Source: Tricholoma matsutake (taxonomy: Eukaryota > Basidiomycota > Agaricomycetes > Agaricales > Tricholomataceae). Taken from it: 64,000 nucleotides of DNA. This document shows, in pieces, positions 1-10,727 of this stretch. The DNA is taken from contig AP026540.1 in the NCBI GenBank assembly GCA_026075535.2, forward strand, positions 3,472,001 to 3,536,000. Direction: 5' to 3'. Position 1 is the stretch's first letter; each line of letters starts with the position of its first letter. Below the pieces are notes generated by a model that did not search any database, was not told the origin of the DNA, and saw nothing but the letters and a program-made list of their open reading frames with translations. Both the position numbers and the translations under genes were made by a program.

Positions 1-386
1 GTTGGGTAATAAAGGTATTAGATGTATGTAGATGAATAATTACTTGGTAGCTCAGTGGTTAAGCATGCTGTTATGTGTGCAGACCCAAGGTTGAGTGTTC
101 AATTCTTGTTGTACGTCAAAATTTTATTTGGGCAAGCACATGCATTCTGGTTATTCTGGTTATGCTAGTTGCCATGCATCCGGTTGATCTGACTGTTCCA
201 GGTAAAAATGAGTCTGGGTAGATTCCAGGGATTCCAGAGGTAAAATTGACCCTCCAGTCCAATCAGAATTATGAACTGTGAGAAAAATATATGTAAATGG
301 AATTCCCTGGAATTCCAGAAATTTGGATCGGAATGGGCATTCCGACCGGAATCCAACTGGAATAGGTGGAGGAGTGTAATGTACTC
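1..386 (+). mobile_element. Right end of a TBE element (tRNA-box terminal element), truncated by window edge
   Basis: A tRNA-like module (box A at 48-58, box B at 97-105) is followed by a body built of repeated, partly self-complementary GGAATTCC / TTCCAG words. It closes with the terminal signature GGAGTGTAATGTACTC ending at 386. The same order and the same end (GAGTGTAAAGTACTC) occur at 46950-47301. The other end lies outside the window, so no target duplication can be checked. TBE is only a label used here; I do not recognise the family. Confidence 0.6.
41..115 (+). promoter_or_regulatory. tRNA-like pol III module (box A + box B)
   Basis: TAGCTCAGTGG at 48-58 fits the internal box A of tRNA genes and GTTCAATTC at 97-105 fits box B, with tRNA-like spacing. 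It is probably not a working tRNA gene, because the acceptor stem halves do not pair convincingly and the module is repeated inside a mobile element. Transcription would run toward the element end at 386. The same module is at 46996-47066. Confidence 0.5.
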
Positions 387-789
387 ACACCCCACCCCAT
401 TTGTTAACAATGCTGCTTCCTTGCACACCCCCATCTTCACAACCTATCTTGCAAACCAACCACTCATACTCCTCTGACTACCTGCAGTAAAGCTCATGTA
501 GCCTTGCTGTCCATGCCCCCTAGCCCACTCACCACACTGCCAAGCTCCCGAGTTCCTGCCCAGACACCCCCCACCCCAGTAGCTTCCGATCCTGCCCCAT
601 TACCACCAGTACTTGTCCCCTTGTATAACTCATCCTCAGACTCATCTGACTCTGAACCCAACACCAGCTATCAAATGGATATTCCATATGCATCAGCCAT
701 GGTCAGCAGTGGTAAAGGCAACCTTATGGCCAGGACAAATTACAATTAAATCTGTGCTGCTGTTTCTTTCAGAACAAGAAAGTACCCAA

Positions 790-1440
790 AGATGAGTGTG
801 TTGTAAACATCATCTATAATTTTGAGGGCTCATCGGTACAATCCTGGGTGAACACTCATCACAACTGCCTCCTCCTTCTCACTTTCTTTGTGTTTATGCT
901 TGAATTCAAGGAGAAGTTCTTGCTGACAAACTGGCAAGATGACTTAGTGGCTATACAGATTTCCATACAGAGCTCTCAAGCATTCCTCTTGTGGATGGAG
1001 GCCATATGAGAGGCCAACTTGGAATTAGGGATCATGGGCTCTGACTATCACATCAAGGAAGAGAAATTAAGAGCTCACCTTGTCCCATGGCTATCAATGA
1101 CCCTCAAAGGTTCCTATGACATGAACAATACCTATGGTATGCTTGACAAGATAGCAGACCTCAAAGATTGGATCCAGCGTGTCCATCTTCTCAATGTTGA
1201 GAATCAGAACAAGCGTGATGAGTGGGTGAAGATTGCTCAGTAGTGGGCTGCTTGAATGCAAAGGCGGGTTGCACTGCTGCTGGGACCACCAACATGACTG
1301 TACCTCCAGCATCCTCCAGTGATCCAGGTGTGCTCGCAAATGTGATCAACACCATCAAACCCTTCATGGCTAAGCTCAGAACATGATCTTCTTAAGGCTC
1401 ACCATGGTTGTTTCCATTGCAAATACTTCTATGCCAGCCA
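790..1440 (+). pseudogene. gag remnant of G0
   Basis: The frame reads through a capsid-like alpha-helical stretch typical of Ty3/Gypsy gag. In the open segment 1019-1243 it includes a GSDYHIKEEKLRAHLVPWL-like stretch. It ends near 1405 in the zinc knuckle-like residues HHGCFHCKYFYASHFMTEC. At least two stops interrupt it (near 1008 and 1243). A proline- and serine-rich segment at 504-749 may be its N-terminal part. Capsid function is inferred from position before the protease and the cysteine pattern, not from strong sequence similarity. Confidence 0.5.
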
Positions 1441-1444
1441 TTTC

Positions 1445-2456
1445 ATGACAGAGTGCCCCCTCAGAGTGAAGGGCAGACCAATGCCTGAAGCTTGTAAAAA
1501 TGTCACAATCTCAGAAGCACTCAAAGCAAAGGCCGCATTCAAAGCAGATGGAACAACAGTTGTAGCAGGAGTTTTTGAAATGGAGAGTGATGATAGTTTC
1601 AAGATGTTGGAGGGAGAAGCTTCAGAGTACATGCCCAAGCCATTCTCACTGCCATCATACTTGTGGTGGGACTGTTGTCTTGATGCTCATTTAACCTGCA
1701 CTCCTGCTCTAATCTGAGCCCTTATTGACCATGGCTCCCCCCCTAGTGCTGATTTTAGTGTTGCCATGGCTCAAGCTGCATTTTTTGTTATCTTGGGAAA
1801 TAAATTATGTAAAATCACTAAAATATTTGAGGAGCTAGATTCCATCAAAAGCCGAGGGGTCTCCTGCCAACTCTAAGTGATTGAAGAAGCAGTTCCTGAG
1901 ATATTCAGGTGGCTTTGAAATGGCTCTAGCCAAGAGCCATTTCAAAGCCACCTGAATATCTCAGGAACTGCTTCTTCAATCACTTAGAGTTGGCAGGAGA
2001 CCCCTCGGCTTTTGATGGAATCTAGCTCCTCAAATATTTTAGTGATTTTACATAATTTATTTCCCAAGATAACAAAAAATGCAGCTTGAGCCATGGCAAC
2101 ACTAGCTGATTTCATCTGAGCTCATAGATGTTATGGGACTTGTTCGCCGCAAATTATTCAAGCCTTTTCCAATCACTGGTGCCTTTGTAAATGGACAGGG
2201 AACTTCAGACTCTGGCTTAACAGAATACTGTAAATTACACCTGCAATCCCCAGACACATCATGGATATTGAAAGTTGTAAATGCAATCATTTGTCTGAAT
2301 CTCCACACAGATATCATATTAGGACTGGATTTCTTCACAAAGAACAAGATCATTGTCGATGCAGAGCTCAGGACAGTGATTGCTAAGGAATCTCAGTACA
2401 ACCTGTTGAACCCTAAACCAGTGACACCCACAGTGCCACAGCTCTCACCTCAAGAA
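1445..2456 (+). pseudogene. Retropepsin region of G0, split by foldback MITE
   Basis: An aspartic protease motif IDHGSP is readable near 1728-1745. The sequence resumes after the MITE at 2133 with MGLVRRKLFKPFPITGAF and the second conserved block ILGLDFFTKNKIIVDA (about 2320-2365). Removing the 349-bp MITE plus one copy of its 8-bp duplication restores collinearity apart from one base in a run of seven C at about 1736-1742. The same protease type, with IDHGSPAVLIEEDLV, is in element A at about 25568. It is broken and not expressible as it stands. Confidence 0.7.
1756..2104. mobile_element. hAT-type foldback MITE, perfect 172-bp inverted arms
   Basis: Arms 1756-1927 and 1933-2104 are exact reverse complements as far as I can read, with a 5-nt loop AGCCA. 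The termini TAGTGTTGCC fit the hAT terminal consensus YARNGNNG. An 8-bp duplication GCTGATTT flanks it (1748-1755 and 2105-2112), which is the hAT target length. It lies in the protease of G0 and carries no coding sequence of its own. The perfect arms suggest a young copy or template-driven repair of the arms. Confidence 0.92.
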
Positions 2457-3977
2457 CAGTGTTTGAGGGTCCAGTCCATAAGACCAGAAAAAGACTGGAC
2501 CCTTAACCAAACTTAACTGCAAGAGGCCGAACTGTCAGTCTTTGTCCACCCAAAATGGCCTGCAGTCCAGTTAGCAGTTGATACTTATTTAAAAGTCACA
2601 GAAACTGATCAAAGACCAGTCTTTCGTACCCAAAAATAACTATGTATTCAGGTACCTAGATACTAAAACTACTTATACATATATAACAACAAGAGGGGAG
2701 ATGCCCCAAGAATAAGTGGGGGTCTGGCCCAGACAAAAATAAAAGTATATAAAAGAATAAAATGTAAATGCGTATTTATACTATTATTACTCTATTTATG
2801 ACACTGGGACAAGCCCAAGGTGGAAAGGAGTCATTTGGTGAGGGTTTATATACACTGTGACTATGCATGGACCATGTGGTCATGTTTGTGCTTGAAAAAT
2901 CAAAAGTGGTGCCACTTGCCAGATGACTTCCCATGACTATGGACACCACATCAACCATGCCATGTCACCCATCTGCAACCATGACCATAGAAACCAATGA
3001 ATGCAAAGTGGGGGGCCCAAACAACAAACTAGCATTGTTTGGGCCACCTAGGGTATGTTTTTTTATGGTTTATTTCCTCTTTCTTTTACTAACAACATGT
3101 TTTACTTCATTTTTAGGTTGCTGCATTTTGATAACATCACCCACATCAAACAATGCATGCAAGCCCTGCACTGCCACTGCAAGCCTCTGCTCACAGGGTG
3201 GCAACAGGCCTGTTTCTGGACCACAACAACCACAGCTGATGCCAGCACCCTATGCCGTCACTGCAAGCCTCTGCTTGCAGGATGGCAATGGGTCCTTTCC
3301 TGGACAACAACCATGACCACCAATGCCACATCACACAGCACCACCACCCTGCCTGTGAGCCACTGCTCGTAGGGGGAGATGGAGGTGCTGACAACAACAA
3401 ATGGGGGACAACAAAAGACAACATGAATGAATGCCAAACATGAGGGACAACAAATGTGGAAGATGACAAACATGGGAGATGACAAACATGGGAGATGACA
3501 AACATGGGAGATGACAAACATGGGAGATGACAAACATGGGAGATGACAAACACAGGAGATGACAAACACAGGGGATGACAAATGTGGGGGGGGGGGCAAA
3601 TGTGGAGGATGCCAAACATGGGGGACAACGAACAGTGGGAACAACAAATAGGGGGGATGATGAATGCTGGGGACAACAAATAGTGGGGAAGAGGACAATG
3701 GCAAGCACAAACTGCAGGGACAAGACAATGACCCCCCACCCTCACTACAAAAGTGAGACGGTGGGGCTGTTTTTTTTCTCTCATTTTTTCAGTCTCTTAG
3801 CAACACCCCACCACTGCAAGCAACTGCTCACAGGGTGTATGTGTAATTATTTCTATTTACTATATAATATAATTTAGTTAGACTCAAAAAAACAGCAGAA
3901 AGACTGGTTAAAACCAGTCTTTTGAGGTCCATCTAATCTGAGCATTGATGTGGACTGAACCAGACCCTTAAACACTA
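2457..3977. mobile_element. Non-autonomous hAT transposon, 1.5 kb
   Basis: The left end CAGTGTTTGAGGG and right end (reverse complement) TAGTGTTTAAGGG are imperfect terminal inverted repeats. An identical 8-bp duplication CTCAAGAA lies at 2449-2456 and 3978-3985. Sub-terminal GGTCCAGTCC and GACTGG words repeat on both strands, as in other hAT ends in this window (5456, 51349, 57323, 61700). The interior is non-coding and carries a 16-bp minisatellite plus CTGCAAGC...TGCTCACAGG repeats related to TBE interiors. It splits the pol region of G0. Confidence 0.9.
3433..3640 (+). repeat. 16-bp minisatellite inside the 1.5-kb hAT
   Basis: The unit GACAAACATGGGAGAT runs in exact 16-bp register from 3465 to 3576 (seven units, the last two with CACAGG variants). 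Degenerate units lie on both sides, and there is a G run at about 3587-3596. The long minus-strand frames across it (repeated CHLPCLSSPMFVIS) are translation shadows of the repeat, not genes. Confidence 0.9.
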
Positions 3978-3985
3978 CTCAAGAA

Positions 3986-5455
3986 CAACAGAAGGCAGAG
4001 GCAAGAGATATTAAGGCAGGCCTTGCACAAGCACATGAGGAATAAAGGAGTGTACATGAAGAGCTACATTGCCTGTTTGCTGAAAACCCTGAGCACTTTG
4101 ACCTTAGCGCACATACAACCACAAAACCTTGTGTAGTTGCAGCTGTCAGAAAGTGCATTGAACAGCTGGTGGTGCAGAACATCTTGGATAGGTTGGACAC
4201 AACTTACAAAACCCACTTTGTTGATTGTTTTCCGATGGACATCCCACACGCGAAAGACTTGCCAACAGATGTTTACCACCACATTGAAGGGTAACATTGG
4301 CCCTTTCTAACCTGATCAGGAGGGTATGCCATGTGTATCTAGATGATATTATCATCTGGTCATCATCCCTGGCAGAACACAAGGTGAATGTATCTGTGGT
4401 CCTCAAGGCACTTTGAGCAGCACAGCTGTACTGCTCAACCAAGAAATCATCGCTGTTTGCCACAAAGATTGATTTCCTGGGACACCACATCTCTGCAGAG
4501 GGAATTGAAGCTGATGGTTCCAAGGTGGAGTGGGTCCTGAACTGGCAGGCACCAACCTCAGCAAAGCAGGTCCACCAATTCCTGGGGCTTGTCTGTTATA
4601 TCAGTGCCTTCTTGCCAGCACTTGCAGAACATACCACTGTGCTCACCCTGTTGACTAAGAAAGAGTGCAACACATTGTTCCCTGCATGGACCACAGTTCA
4701 CCAGCACACTTTTGAGGCTATCAAAGGTTTAGTGCTCAGTCGAGATTGCTTGACAACAATCAACCACCATGAACCTAAGGATAATAAAATCTTTGTCACT
4801 TGCAATGCAAGCAAATGTTGAACAGGAGCTGTACTCTCTTTTGGACAGACTTGGGAGAGTGTGAGGCCAGTGGCCTTCAAGAGCAGACAGCTCAAAGGGG
4901 CAGAACTGCATTATCCAGTACATGAACAGGAAATGCTAAGCATCATGCAAGCATTGACAAAATGGAGAGTGGATTTGCTGGGTACACACATCAATATCTA
5001 CACTGACCACAAGGCTATAGAAAACTTTGATGGACAATGAGATTGATCCCTAAGGCAGGTTAGATGGATGGAATACCTGTCACAGTATGAGTATTCCAAA
5101 TTTCCATCACATATATCAAAGGTGAAGACAACACTGTTGTGGATGCCCTGTGAAGACTCCCTGAGCCAAAGATTATACCCAACATCAATGTTTTCAAAAT
5201 CGAGTTGAACCCCAAGCTCTTCGCACATATACATAAAGGGTACTACAAAGACATGTGGTGTGCTGCAATCTTAGACAACATCAAATGTGACGTGGTAGAT
5301 GCAAAACTAGACTTCACATTGAAGAATGGCTTACTATTCATAGGAAGTCATTTAATCATTCCCAAATACAAGGATGTTCGAGAGCAATTATTTAGGCTCA
5401 CACACAATCAACTAGGCCATTTCGGCAGAGAAAAGTCATACACCTTACTTAGGGA
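3986..5455 (+). pseudogene. RT-RNase H-integrase remnant of G0
   Basis: After the hAT insertion the frame resumes (QEQQKAEARDIKAG) and reads toward RT. It then jumps to VCHVYLDDIIIW at about 4324-4360, so most of the RT fingers and palm are deleted. The connection domain FLGHHISAEGIEADGSKVEW (about 4467-4530), RNase H-like segments (TGAVLSFGQTWESVRPVAF; IYTDHKAIENFDG) and the H2C2 finger of integrase follow. Several stops are present (about 4304, 4414, 4819, 5040). No integrase catalytic core is found because the element is truncated at 5455. Confidence 0.75.
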
Positions 5456-5561
5456 TAGTGTTTAAAAGTCTGGTCCAGTCCAGTTTCTTGGACCTCTGAG
5501 GGGGCAACCACAGACCAGACCGGACCATACATTTCTTGAATTTGGGGCAACCAGCAACCAG

Positions 5562-6821
5562 TGATAGGTCCACCTTGTTGTTCAAGCTCAGAAAACACAT
5601 CTACAATCATTGTTGAAGCTCTACAAACCCATACGAACCCCTCTGAAGCTCTACAAAGCTCTACAAAGCTGTACAAAGTCACAAAAATGCTTCAAAATTC
5701 TTTGTATGCCTTTGGCCACCATAATACAATTTCCCCAACCTTCAGAGAGCTCAGGATATACACTTGGGACATCGTCAATGAGTTCCAAACCAGTTTCGAG
5801 CAATATCAGCCTTCGAATGAGTCCAATATTTCCTTGACTGACTTCAAAAATCATCGAACATCAAAAATTGACATTGGACACTATATCACTATCTGAATGG
5901 TCATTGCACACATGCCAGACATATCCCCTACCATTGTCAAACAATATCGCACCGATTCCGGGCCACGAACAAAGTCCAAAGAAACTTCAAAAATCATTGA
6001 AAAACCTCAAACCTCAAAAAACATCTTCAGACACAGTATTTCCTATTCGAATGATCTTCGGACACATGCTGGACACATGGGACACTATCCCAAGTATATT
6101 GAACACATTTCGACTGCATGTGCACACATACAATCCACTTGAAGCAGTTTCTGATGCTTTATGATAAGGACAGTCCACTTTTAGCTATTCTTTCTTATTA
6201 TTTCTTCATCATGTGTTATATTCACCCTTTCTAGTCTTGCTTTATTGTTCTGATATACTTCTATTGTCTTTTGCCTCGAGTTTTCCACATGTTTGCCTCA
6301 TGTTCTCTATCCTTTTTAGGTAGTTTCTTCATTTTATATAAAATGATGTACTAGATACAAAGAAAAAGAAGAAAGTTGTTGTCTTCCTCCCAGATCACAG
6401 TGATTTGGGAGTTCAGTTTAATCTTATTCAGTCTGAAGTTTGGTGTTTTATGCTAAACTTCCTTGAAATTCCTTGAAATTCCTCGCATTACACTATTTTT
6501 GCTCTCATTTCCCTCGATTCACCTTTGCTTCACTTCTACTACTTGTGTAGTCCCCCGATCTTGCATCCAAACATATTTGTGCACTCAAAATTCCTCGAAA
6601 CTTCTTTAAAAAAACCTCGAAAAATATTGCAACTCCTCGAAAATCCTCAAAACACATTCTTTTAGCTTCAAACTGCTTTGACAAGCAGTTGTTTTATGAC
6701 TATTTGATGGTCAGTCTGACAGGTGACATCTAGAGGGCCTTGCATCCTTCCTCTGACTTGTGTTATACCATCCAAAGCCATTCAGTAGGTTTTGTTTGGG
6801 TTTCTGGGTTGAGCATCATCA
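5562..6821 (-). repeat. Repeat family R, copy R1
   Basis: A 1.26-kb non-coding repeat with ends TGATAGGTCCACC and GGGTTGAGCATCATCA. It is homologous to R2 (45521-46880, opposite orientation), R3 (58576-59587) and the more diverged R0. Inside are many short CTCGAAA / CTACAAAG repeats, a TATTTTATATAAAA-like stretch near 6336 and pyrimidine-rich segments. No long coding frame is supported. Class undetermined: it might be a non-autonomous LTR-type or other element. Confidence 0.7.
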
Positions 6822-6909
6822 CTGGACTGACTAGGACCAGTCCTGATTGGTTCAGTTGCCCACAAAAGACCAGTTGCAACCGGTTGCACCTACTTTTTTT
6901 TAACTGGTC

Positions 6910-7024
6910 TGTAATTGTGTGACATTCACTCAAAGTCACAAATTGCTCACAGGTTGAAGGTGCTCAACTCATGAGGGTGAAATGAAAGTGCCATAATTGT
7001 GTGACATTCACTCAAAGTCACACA
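6910..7024 (+). repeat. Local direct duplication in hAT interior
   Basis: The phrase AATTGTGTGACATTCACTC and its continuation AAAGTCACA occur twice about 80 bp apart (from about 6913 and 6994), each followed by a related GGT(T/C)AAAGGT(G/A)CTCAAC segment. It is a short tandem duplication of transposon-interior sequence with no coding role visible. Confidence 0.7.
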
Positions 7025-7425
7025 GGTCAAAGGTACTCAACCTGTGAGGCATTTCTTGAGCGCAGTTCAACAAATTACGACTCATGTAAGAGATGAAACT
7101 TGTAGCCTGGAAGGAGATGTACACCTTTTGCCTCTAGCAAAAAACGATCCAATGCCATCCTGTACTGTTACATGGAATGGAACACAGGTCAAACACTTTT
7201 GACTTGTGTTCACATTAAGCATTAGGGATAGACTGATGGTCCAGTTCTAGACCGGTTTAGACTGGTCTTTTGCAGTTCAACTGCTAATCTACAATTGAGA
7301 TGAACTGACAACTGGACTGCTTTTGAACTGACATGGACTGCAACTGCAGTCCATGTAGGACTGGTTGCAGTCCAGTTTGGTTGCCAGTCTTTTTGCGGTC
7401 CTATGGACTGGACTTTCAAACACTA

Positions 7426-8229
7426 CATGAGTAGAACAGGGCTCACTTTAGGTCAGATTCATCATAGGGGTGGGCACCACTCCCCATGATTGACAGGCAT
7501 CATTTTGAATGCAGGAGAAGGGGGATCTTGTATTGCAACAGGTTTGTGAGGCAGGCAAATCTTCCAATGGCGAGGCACAGGCACGATGCAGCAATCGAGG
7601 GAATGATGTCATGCTGGAGTAGGTGAAACAGGCATGATTGAGGGTACACACCTTGCTCAATTGTGGTTCCCCCAATCAACACCTTCAATCCCCTCATTTG
7701 GCACCCCCAATCTCCACAAGCAGTCAATCAAGTGTGACCATCCTCGTCAACCCCTTATGTGAGCACCATCGCTGCAAGCACATCTGTTTCATCCAGCACC
7801 ATTTCCCCCTCATCCAAGCATGTCATCCCAGAGCAGATCCAAGTGGTTTCCATTGAGGAAAGGAGGAGGGAGGGAGAGAGGAAGTGAGTGAGCAGAGGAA
7901 GAGGGGTGTGACAGGGAGCTGATCACCATGATTGAGCAGATTGCAGAGGGTACAGGGGAATGAGGAACCCACCATTGAGCCTCATGTTGCAGTGAATACA
8001 CAGCATGAACCATCGAGGTCACCACAGTGTGATGGTCAGCACTGGCTGCCCACCAAAATTCATTCATGTGAGGCCACCTCAGTGGCGGTGCAGTCACCAT
8101 GGGAGACTGGGCAATGCAAGCTGTTGTGATACATGTACATACTATTTCTTAACACTTTTCTCCATATAAAGTTCTTGCTAAAATGTGTGGTTCCTGCTGC
8201 ACTATTTGTTGCCATAATGCACATCTTTT
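7426..8229. other. No gene recognised; degenerate repeat-like sequence
   Basis: The stretch is CpG-poor, unlike the host island that follows, and has no frame that resembles a known protein. A purine-rich run (GAGGAAAGGAGGAGG, about 7855-7875) is the only distinctive feature. It probably consists of decayed transposon sequence and may contain the breakpoint that removed the 5' part of the HAUS1-like gene. Confidence 0.4.
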
Positions 8230-9123
8230 GTAGGTGGGAACTCCGACGTCGGAGTTTAAATTTGCGTATTTAGTGACTATTTTTGGTGGTGGTGATTCCA
8301 TGCCCGTGATGGTGTCATGTGACGCGACCGTCATGGATCTAGTATCGCCACTTATCAAACAGCGTTTAGACGTCTTGACGCAAGCTGCCATCCTGTTACG
8401 CATCGATGATTTGTCATTCTCAAGGTTGATAACGTTTGTTCTAGCACTTCTTATCTCTGATTGCAAAATCGCATTAGCTACTCTGCTTCCATAAATCGAC
8501 TTTCAGATGAGGCACTGTCTACGAAGCTCTCTTTGAACCGCCTCCTGGGTGCAGAAGATGAATTGGAATGCCATCTTGCTTCAATAAGACATGAACAACT
8601 GCTCGCTGAAAAGTAAGTAGGATTGTTTTGCTTGACGCGTCTTGAACAAGTTTGTCATAGGTGGAAAACAACCATGGAACGCGAGGAAGAAATAGGGGAG
8701 AGTATTACCACTCTTGAACGACGACGCCAAGTATTACTGAAGAAAGCGAAGGAATACCACAAAGAACTGGATGCTCTCTTAGTACACCCACCTATTACCC
8801 GATGCTGTACTCTTGCTGATCGCATTCATATAGGCAAACATGCCAGATGCACCTCCTGTTACTGTCACACAGCTCATGAAGCAACAGGAATCAAACAAGT
8901 TGAAGGAGCAACAACTTCAAGCGAAGCGAGCAAAAATAAAGGCGTTCCAAGGGTTGCCGCCGGTATATCTTGAAATTTTATCTCCGCTTGCTATAAAACT
9001 CAATGTTGAATGCAGAATCTTCATTTAGCACGACAGGAATTGCGCAGTGCTCGTGATGAGCATATGAAGTTGATTCAGCTTCGCGAGAGGCTTCTTCGTC
9101 GGATGGCGGAGAGCGTTATGTAA
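8230..9123 (+). CDS. HAUS augmin-like complex subunit 1-like protein, 5' end not found
   Basis: Augmin promotes branching microtubule nucleation on spindles; HAUS1 is one of its coiled-coil subunits. The last exons join cleanly through four short GT-AG introns (8425-8477, 8613-8660, 8782-8833, 8963-9015). They give a charged coiled coil (LNRLLGAEDELECHLASIRH, then EREEEIGESITTLERRRQVL) and a tail with KIKAFQGLPPNLHLARQELR. That tail resembles the LPP-x-L-x-LA-x-x-x-L block I know from HAUS1 C-termini. The stop is TAA at 9121-9123. Upstream, the frame opens at an apparent acceptor (TTTTGTAG, about 8226-8233) and I find no start exon. The CpG-rich composition begins about 8230, so the 5' part was probably lost to repeat insertion. 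Identity rests on this tail and is moderate. Confidence 0.5.
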
Positions 9124-9833
9124 CTTCATTACGTGACCAGGCCTTAGACGCCGAGGATGACGACTTGGTTACACTCGCATCTCTACTGTGTCATAATCCA
9201 CAACATCGCCCTTCGTATTTACGCTGCATAGGTTTCGACGGATGTTCTTTTCGGCTAGGAACCTACGAATCATGAAGGCCTGCATACACTAGTGAAAAGT
9301 CTATCCTTCACATTGGAGCATCTTCAATTGCTTTTTCAATTTTGGCTCCAGTGCAGACTTCAGCGAAGTGCTGAAGCTTATTCAATGAATTTGTTTCACG
9401 GCTGCGTGTGGTGTGTTCAACGTTGTCGGATATCTCGTTTGCGGGGAACCTTCCTACTGAGCCAGTGGCTCGGTATTCAAGTTCATGCCATCACTGAATA
9501 GAGATGTCTGTCCAGACCCATTATAATGACCAACGTCCAAACACGGTCAATTGAATATTGTTTTAGATAATTCTTGTTGTCTTTTTTCTCCGGGATATCT
9601 AATACGGAAAGCATAACCAGAGCGTATGAAGAATGTAAGGCAGGTAAGTAAGGTAAGTAATACATGATGTCAATTTTTCTTCGAAAGGGAGTTAATGACA
9701 GCGCCTTGTGTTGGACGAATTTTCACGCTTCAAGTTGGAAGTGTCGGGCCAGACGACATATGCTTACAACTGATTGACAAGATCTGTAACAGATACAGGA
9801 AGCCGAATCCGGCGTGCAAGATACCCTTGATAA
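9124..9833. other. Intergenic host-like sequence between two genes
   Basis: CpG content is high compared with the surrounding transposons. One frame (9123-9275) reads VTSLRDQALDAEDDDLVTLA and ends at TGA. It could be an alternative last exon of the preceding gene or chance. Nothing else is supported. The two genes converge on this stretch, so it probably contains both 3' ends. Confidence 0.4.
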
Positions 9834-10727
9834 TCAAATGTCGACGGCAATGGCATGATTTCTCTTTTCGTCCCTGAACCCTCCTACTGCGGCAGCATTA
9901 ACAAGCACAGTAGCGGGCCTCTCTAAGCCCCGCCACAACCGACGAATGAACAACAAGCAAATGACAACAAGATCCGTCCAACTCCGGTGTCCAGCAGAAA
10001 TTCTCTCGTACGCCAAGTCCCCGGCTGTCCAGGCGACGGCTTGCACACCTCGTGCAGCATGTATGTGACCAAAAACATGTAGTTTCGGGCGTAATTTCCA
10101 GAGGAGGTCACCTAGGGCATTGCAACCACTTCTGTCGTCGAGGTGATGAGCCGGGGGTCCATGTGTGACGAGGACATCTGTGTCCATAGGCACGGATGAC
10201 CAAATTGTGGATGAAGATACTTGGGAAGCGGGAATACGGGGGTATTGGAACGCCCAAGAACCGTGGCGAGGCGTCATCGGACTTCCATAGAGCTTGATAG
10301 TACGCCCTTTGATGTCGAAAGATACGGACGAGTTTTGGAGATAGACGATGTCCGGATAGAGCGATTTGATGGTAGACTGATAAGAGGGATCTTCCAGACA
10401 TCGGTCATGATTGCCAGCGATGAAAATCTTATGTGGATGGGGCTGGAGTTTCATCCAATCCAACGCAGCATTGACCTCTTCTGGTGAACCTGATTGTGAG
10501 AGATCACCTGCATGAACGAGGATGTCGCCTAAGGGGAGAGAAGGAAGGGCGAAATGAACATTGTGAGTGTCAGAAATGCAGATTATGCGGATTGAGTTGT
10601 TTGACAAGGGCTGAGATGAGTAAGTAGTTGACATATATACTAGTCGAGCTAGAAACAATAGAGGTGAAGCGTAGAATTGGTCCCAAGTACTCAGTTCCCG
10701 TCGCTGTATGAGACTGTCCAAGCTCAT
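9834..10727 (-). CDS. Calcineurin-like metallophosphoesterase (MPPED1/2-like), 297 aa
   Basis: A complete single-exon frame carries all signature blocks of the metallophosphatase fold in order: ISDTHN (residues 51-56; Asp53 and His55), HAGDLS (72-77; Asp75), GNHD (105-108; Asn106, His107, Asp108), THGPP (188-192; His189) and FGHIH (219-223; His221 and His223). These bind the two-metal centre that hydrolyses phosphomonoesters or diesters. Spacing and length fit the small MPPED-type proteins common in fungi; the substrate is unknown. Start choice: the first ATG of the open frame. An internal Met at residue 32 is an alternative that keeps the whole domain. Codons contain many CpG, unlike the surrounding repeats, and no inactivating change is seen, so this is probably a live host gene. 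Confidence 0.88.
   Translation of the reverse strand: MSLDSLIQRRELSTWDQFYASPLLFLARLVYMSTTYSSQPLSNNSIRIICISDTHNVHFALPSLPLGDILVHAGDLSQSGSPEEVNAALDWMKLQPHPHKIFIAGNHDRCLEDPSYQSTIKSLYPDIVYLQNSSVSFDIKGRTIKLYGSPMTPRHGSWAFQYPRIPASQVSSSTIWSSVPMDTDVLVTHGPPAHHLDDRSGCNALGDLLWKLRPKLHVFGHIHAARGVQAVAWTAGDLAYERISAGHRSWTDLVVICLLFIRRLWRGLERPATVLVNAAAVGGFRDEKRNHAIAVDI

Larger units (their letters stand above)
387..5455 (+). mobile_element. Decayed Ty3/Gypsy chromovirus G0, interrupted by two hAT insertions
   Basis: Frames read in order give a gag-like region (about 790-1440), a zinc knuckle-like C-x2-C-x6-H-x4-C (about 1407-1450), an aspartic protease start with IDHGSP (about 1725-1745), its continuation after the MITE (2133-2456), the end of RT with YLDDIIIW (about 4336), RNase H-like sequence (4525-5040) and an H2C2 integrase start HNQLGHFGREKSY (about 5404-5442). 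The centre of RT is missing between about 4285 and 4325, and the element stops abruptly at the hAT-like block at 5456. Many stops and frameshifts make it non-functional. Protease and RNase H resemble element A, so G0 and A are probably related families. Confidence 0.8.
5456..7425. mobile_element. hAT-like non-autonomous block containing repeat R1
   Basis: The left end is TAGTGTTTAAAAG and the right end (reverse complement) TAGTGTTTGAAAG. Both are followed by dense GGTCCAGTCC / GACTGG words, matching the termini of the autonomous hAT at 51349-57323. Flanking 8-mers differ (CTTAGGGA and CATGAGTA), so this is either two different hAT ends brought together or an old element with a rearranged flank. 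The chromovirus G0 does not resume to its right. Repeat R1 occupies 5562-6821. Confidence 0.6.

Noticed and set aside
41..115. Functional tRNA genes at the five box A/box B modules
   Set aside because: Acceptor and T stems do not pair well, the modules are repeated inside mobile elements, and spacing varies between copies; tRNA-derived promoters are the better reading.
1756..2104. Assembly or library fold-back artefact for the perfect palindrome
   Set aside because: An exact 8-bp duplication flanks it, termini fit hAT ends, and the interrupted protease closes when it is removed; an artefact would not produce these.
3191..3784. Overlapping minus-strand proteins with repeated CHLPCLSSPMFVIS
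   Set aside because: They are six-frame shadows of the 16-bp minisatellite and of low-complexity sequence.
5456..7425. Simple hAT insertion with target duplication
   Set aside because: The 8-mers outside its two ends differ and the interrupted element does not resume, so I report it only as a hAT-like block.
9923..10401. Minus-strand 62-aa and 97-aa ORFs within the phosphatase
   Set aside because: Alternative frames of the same gene; the 297-aa frame holds every metallophosphatase motif.
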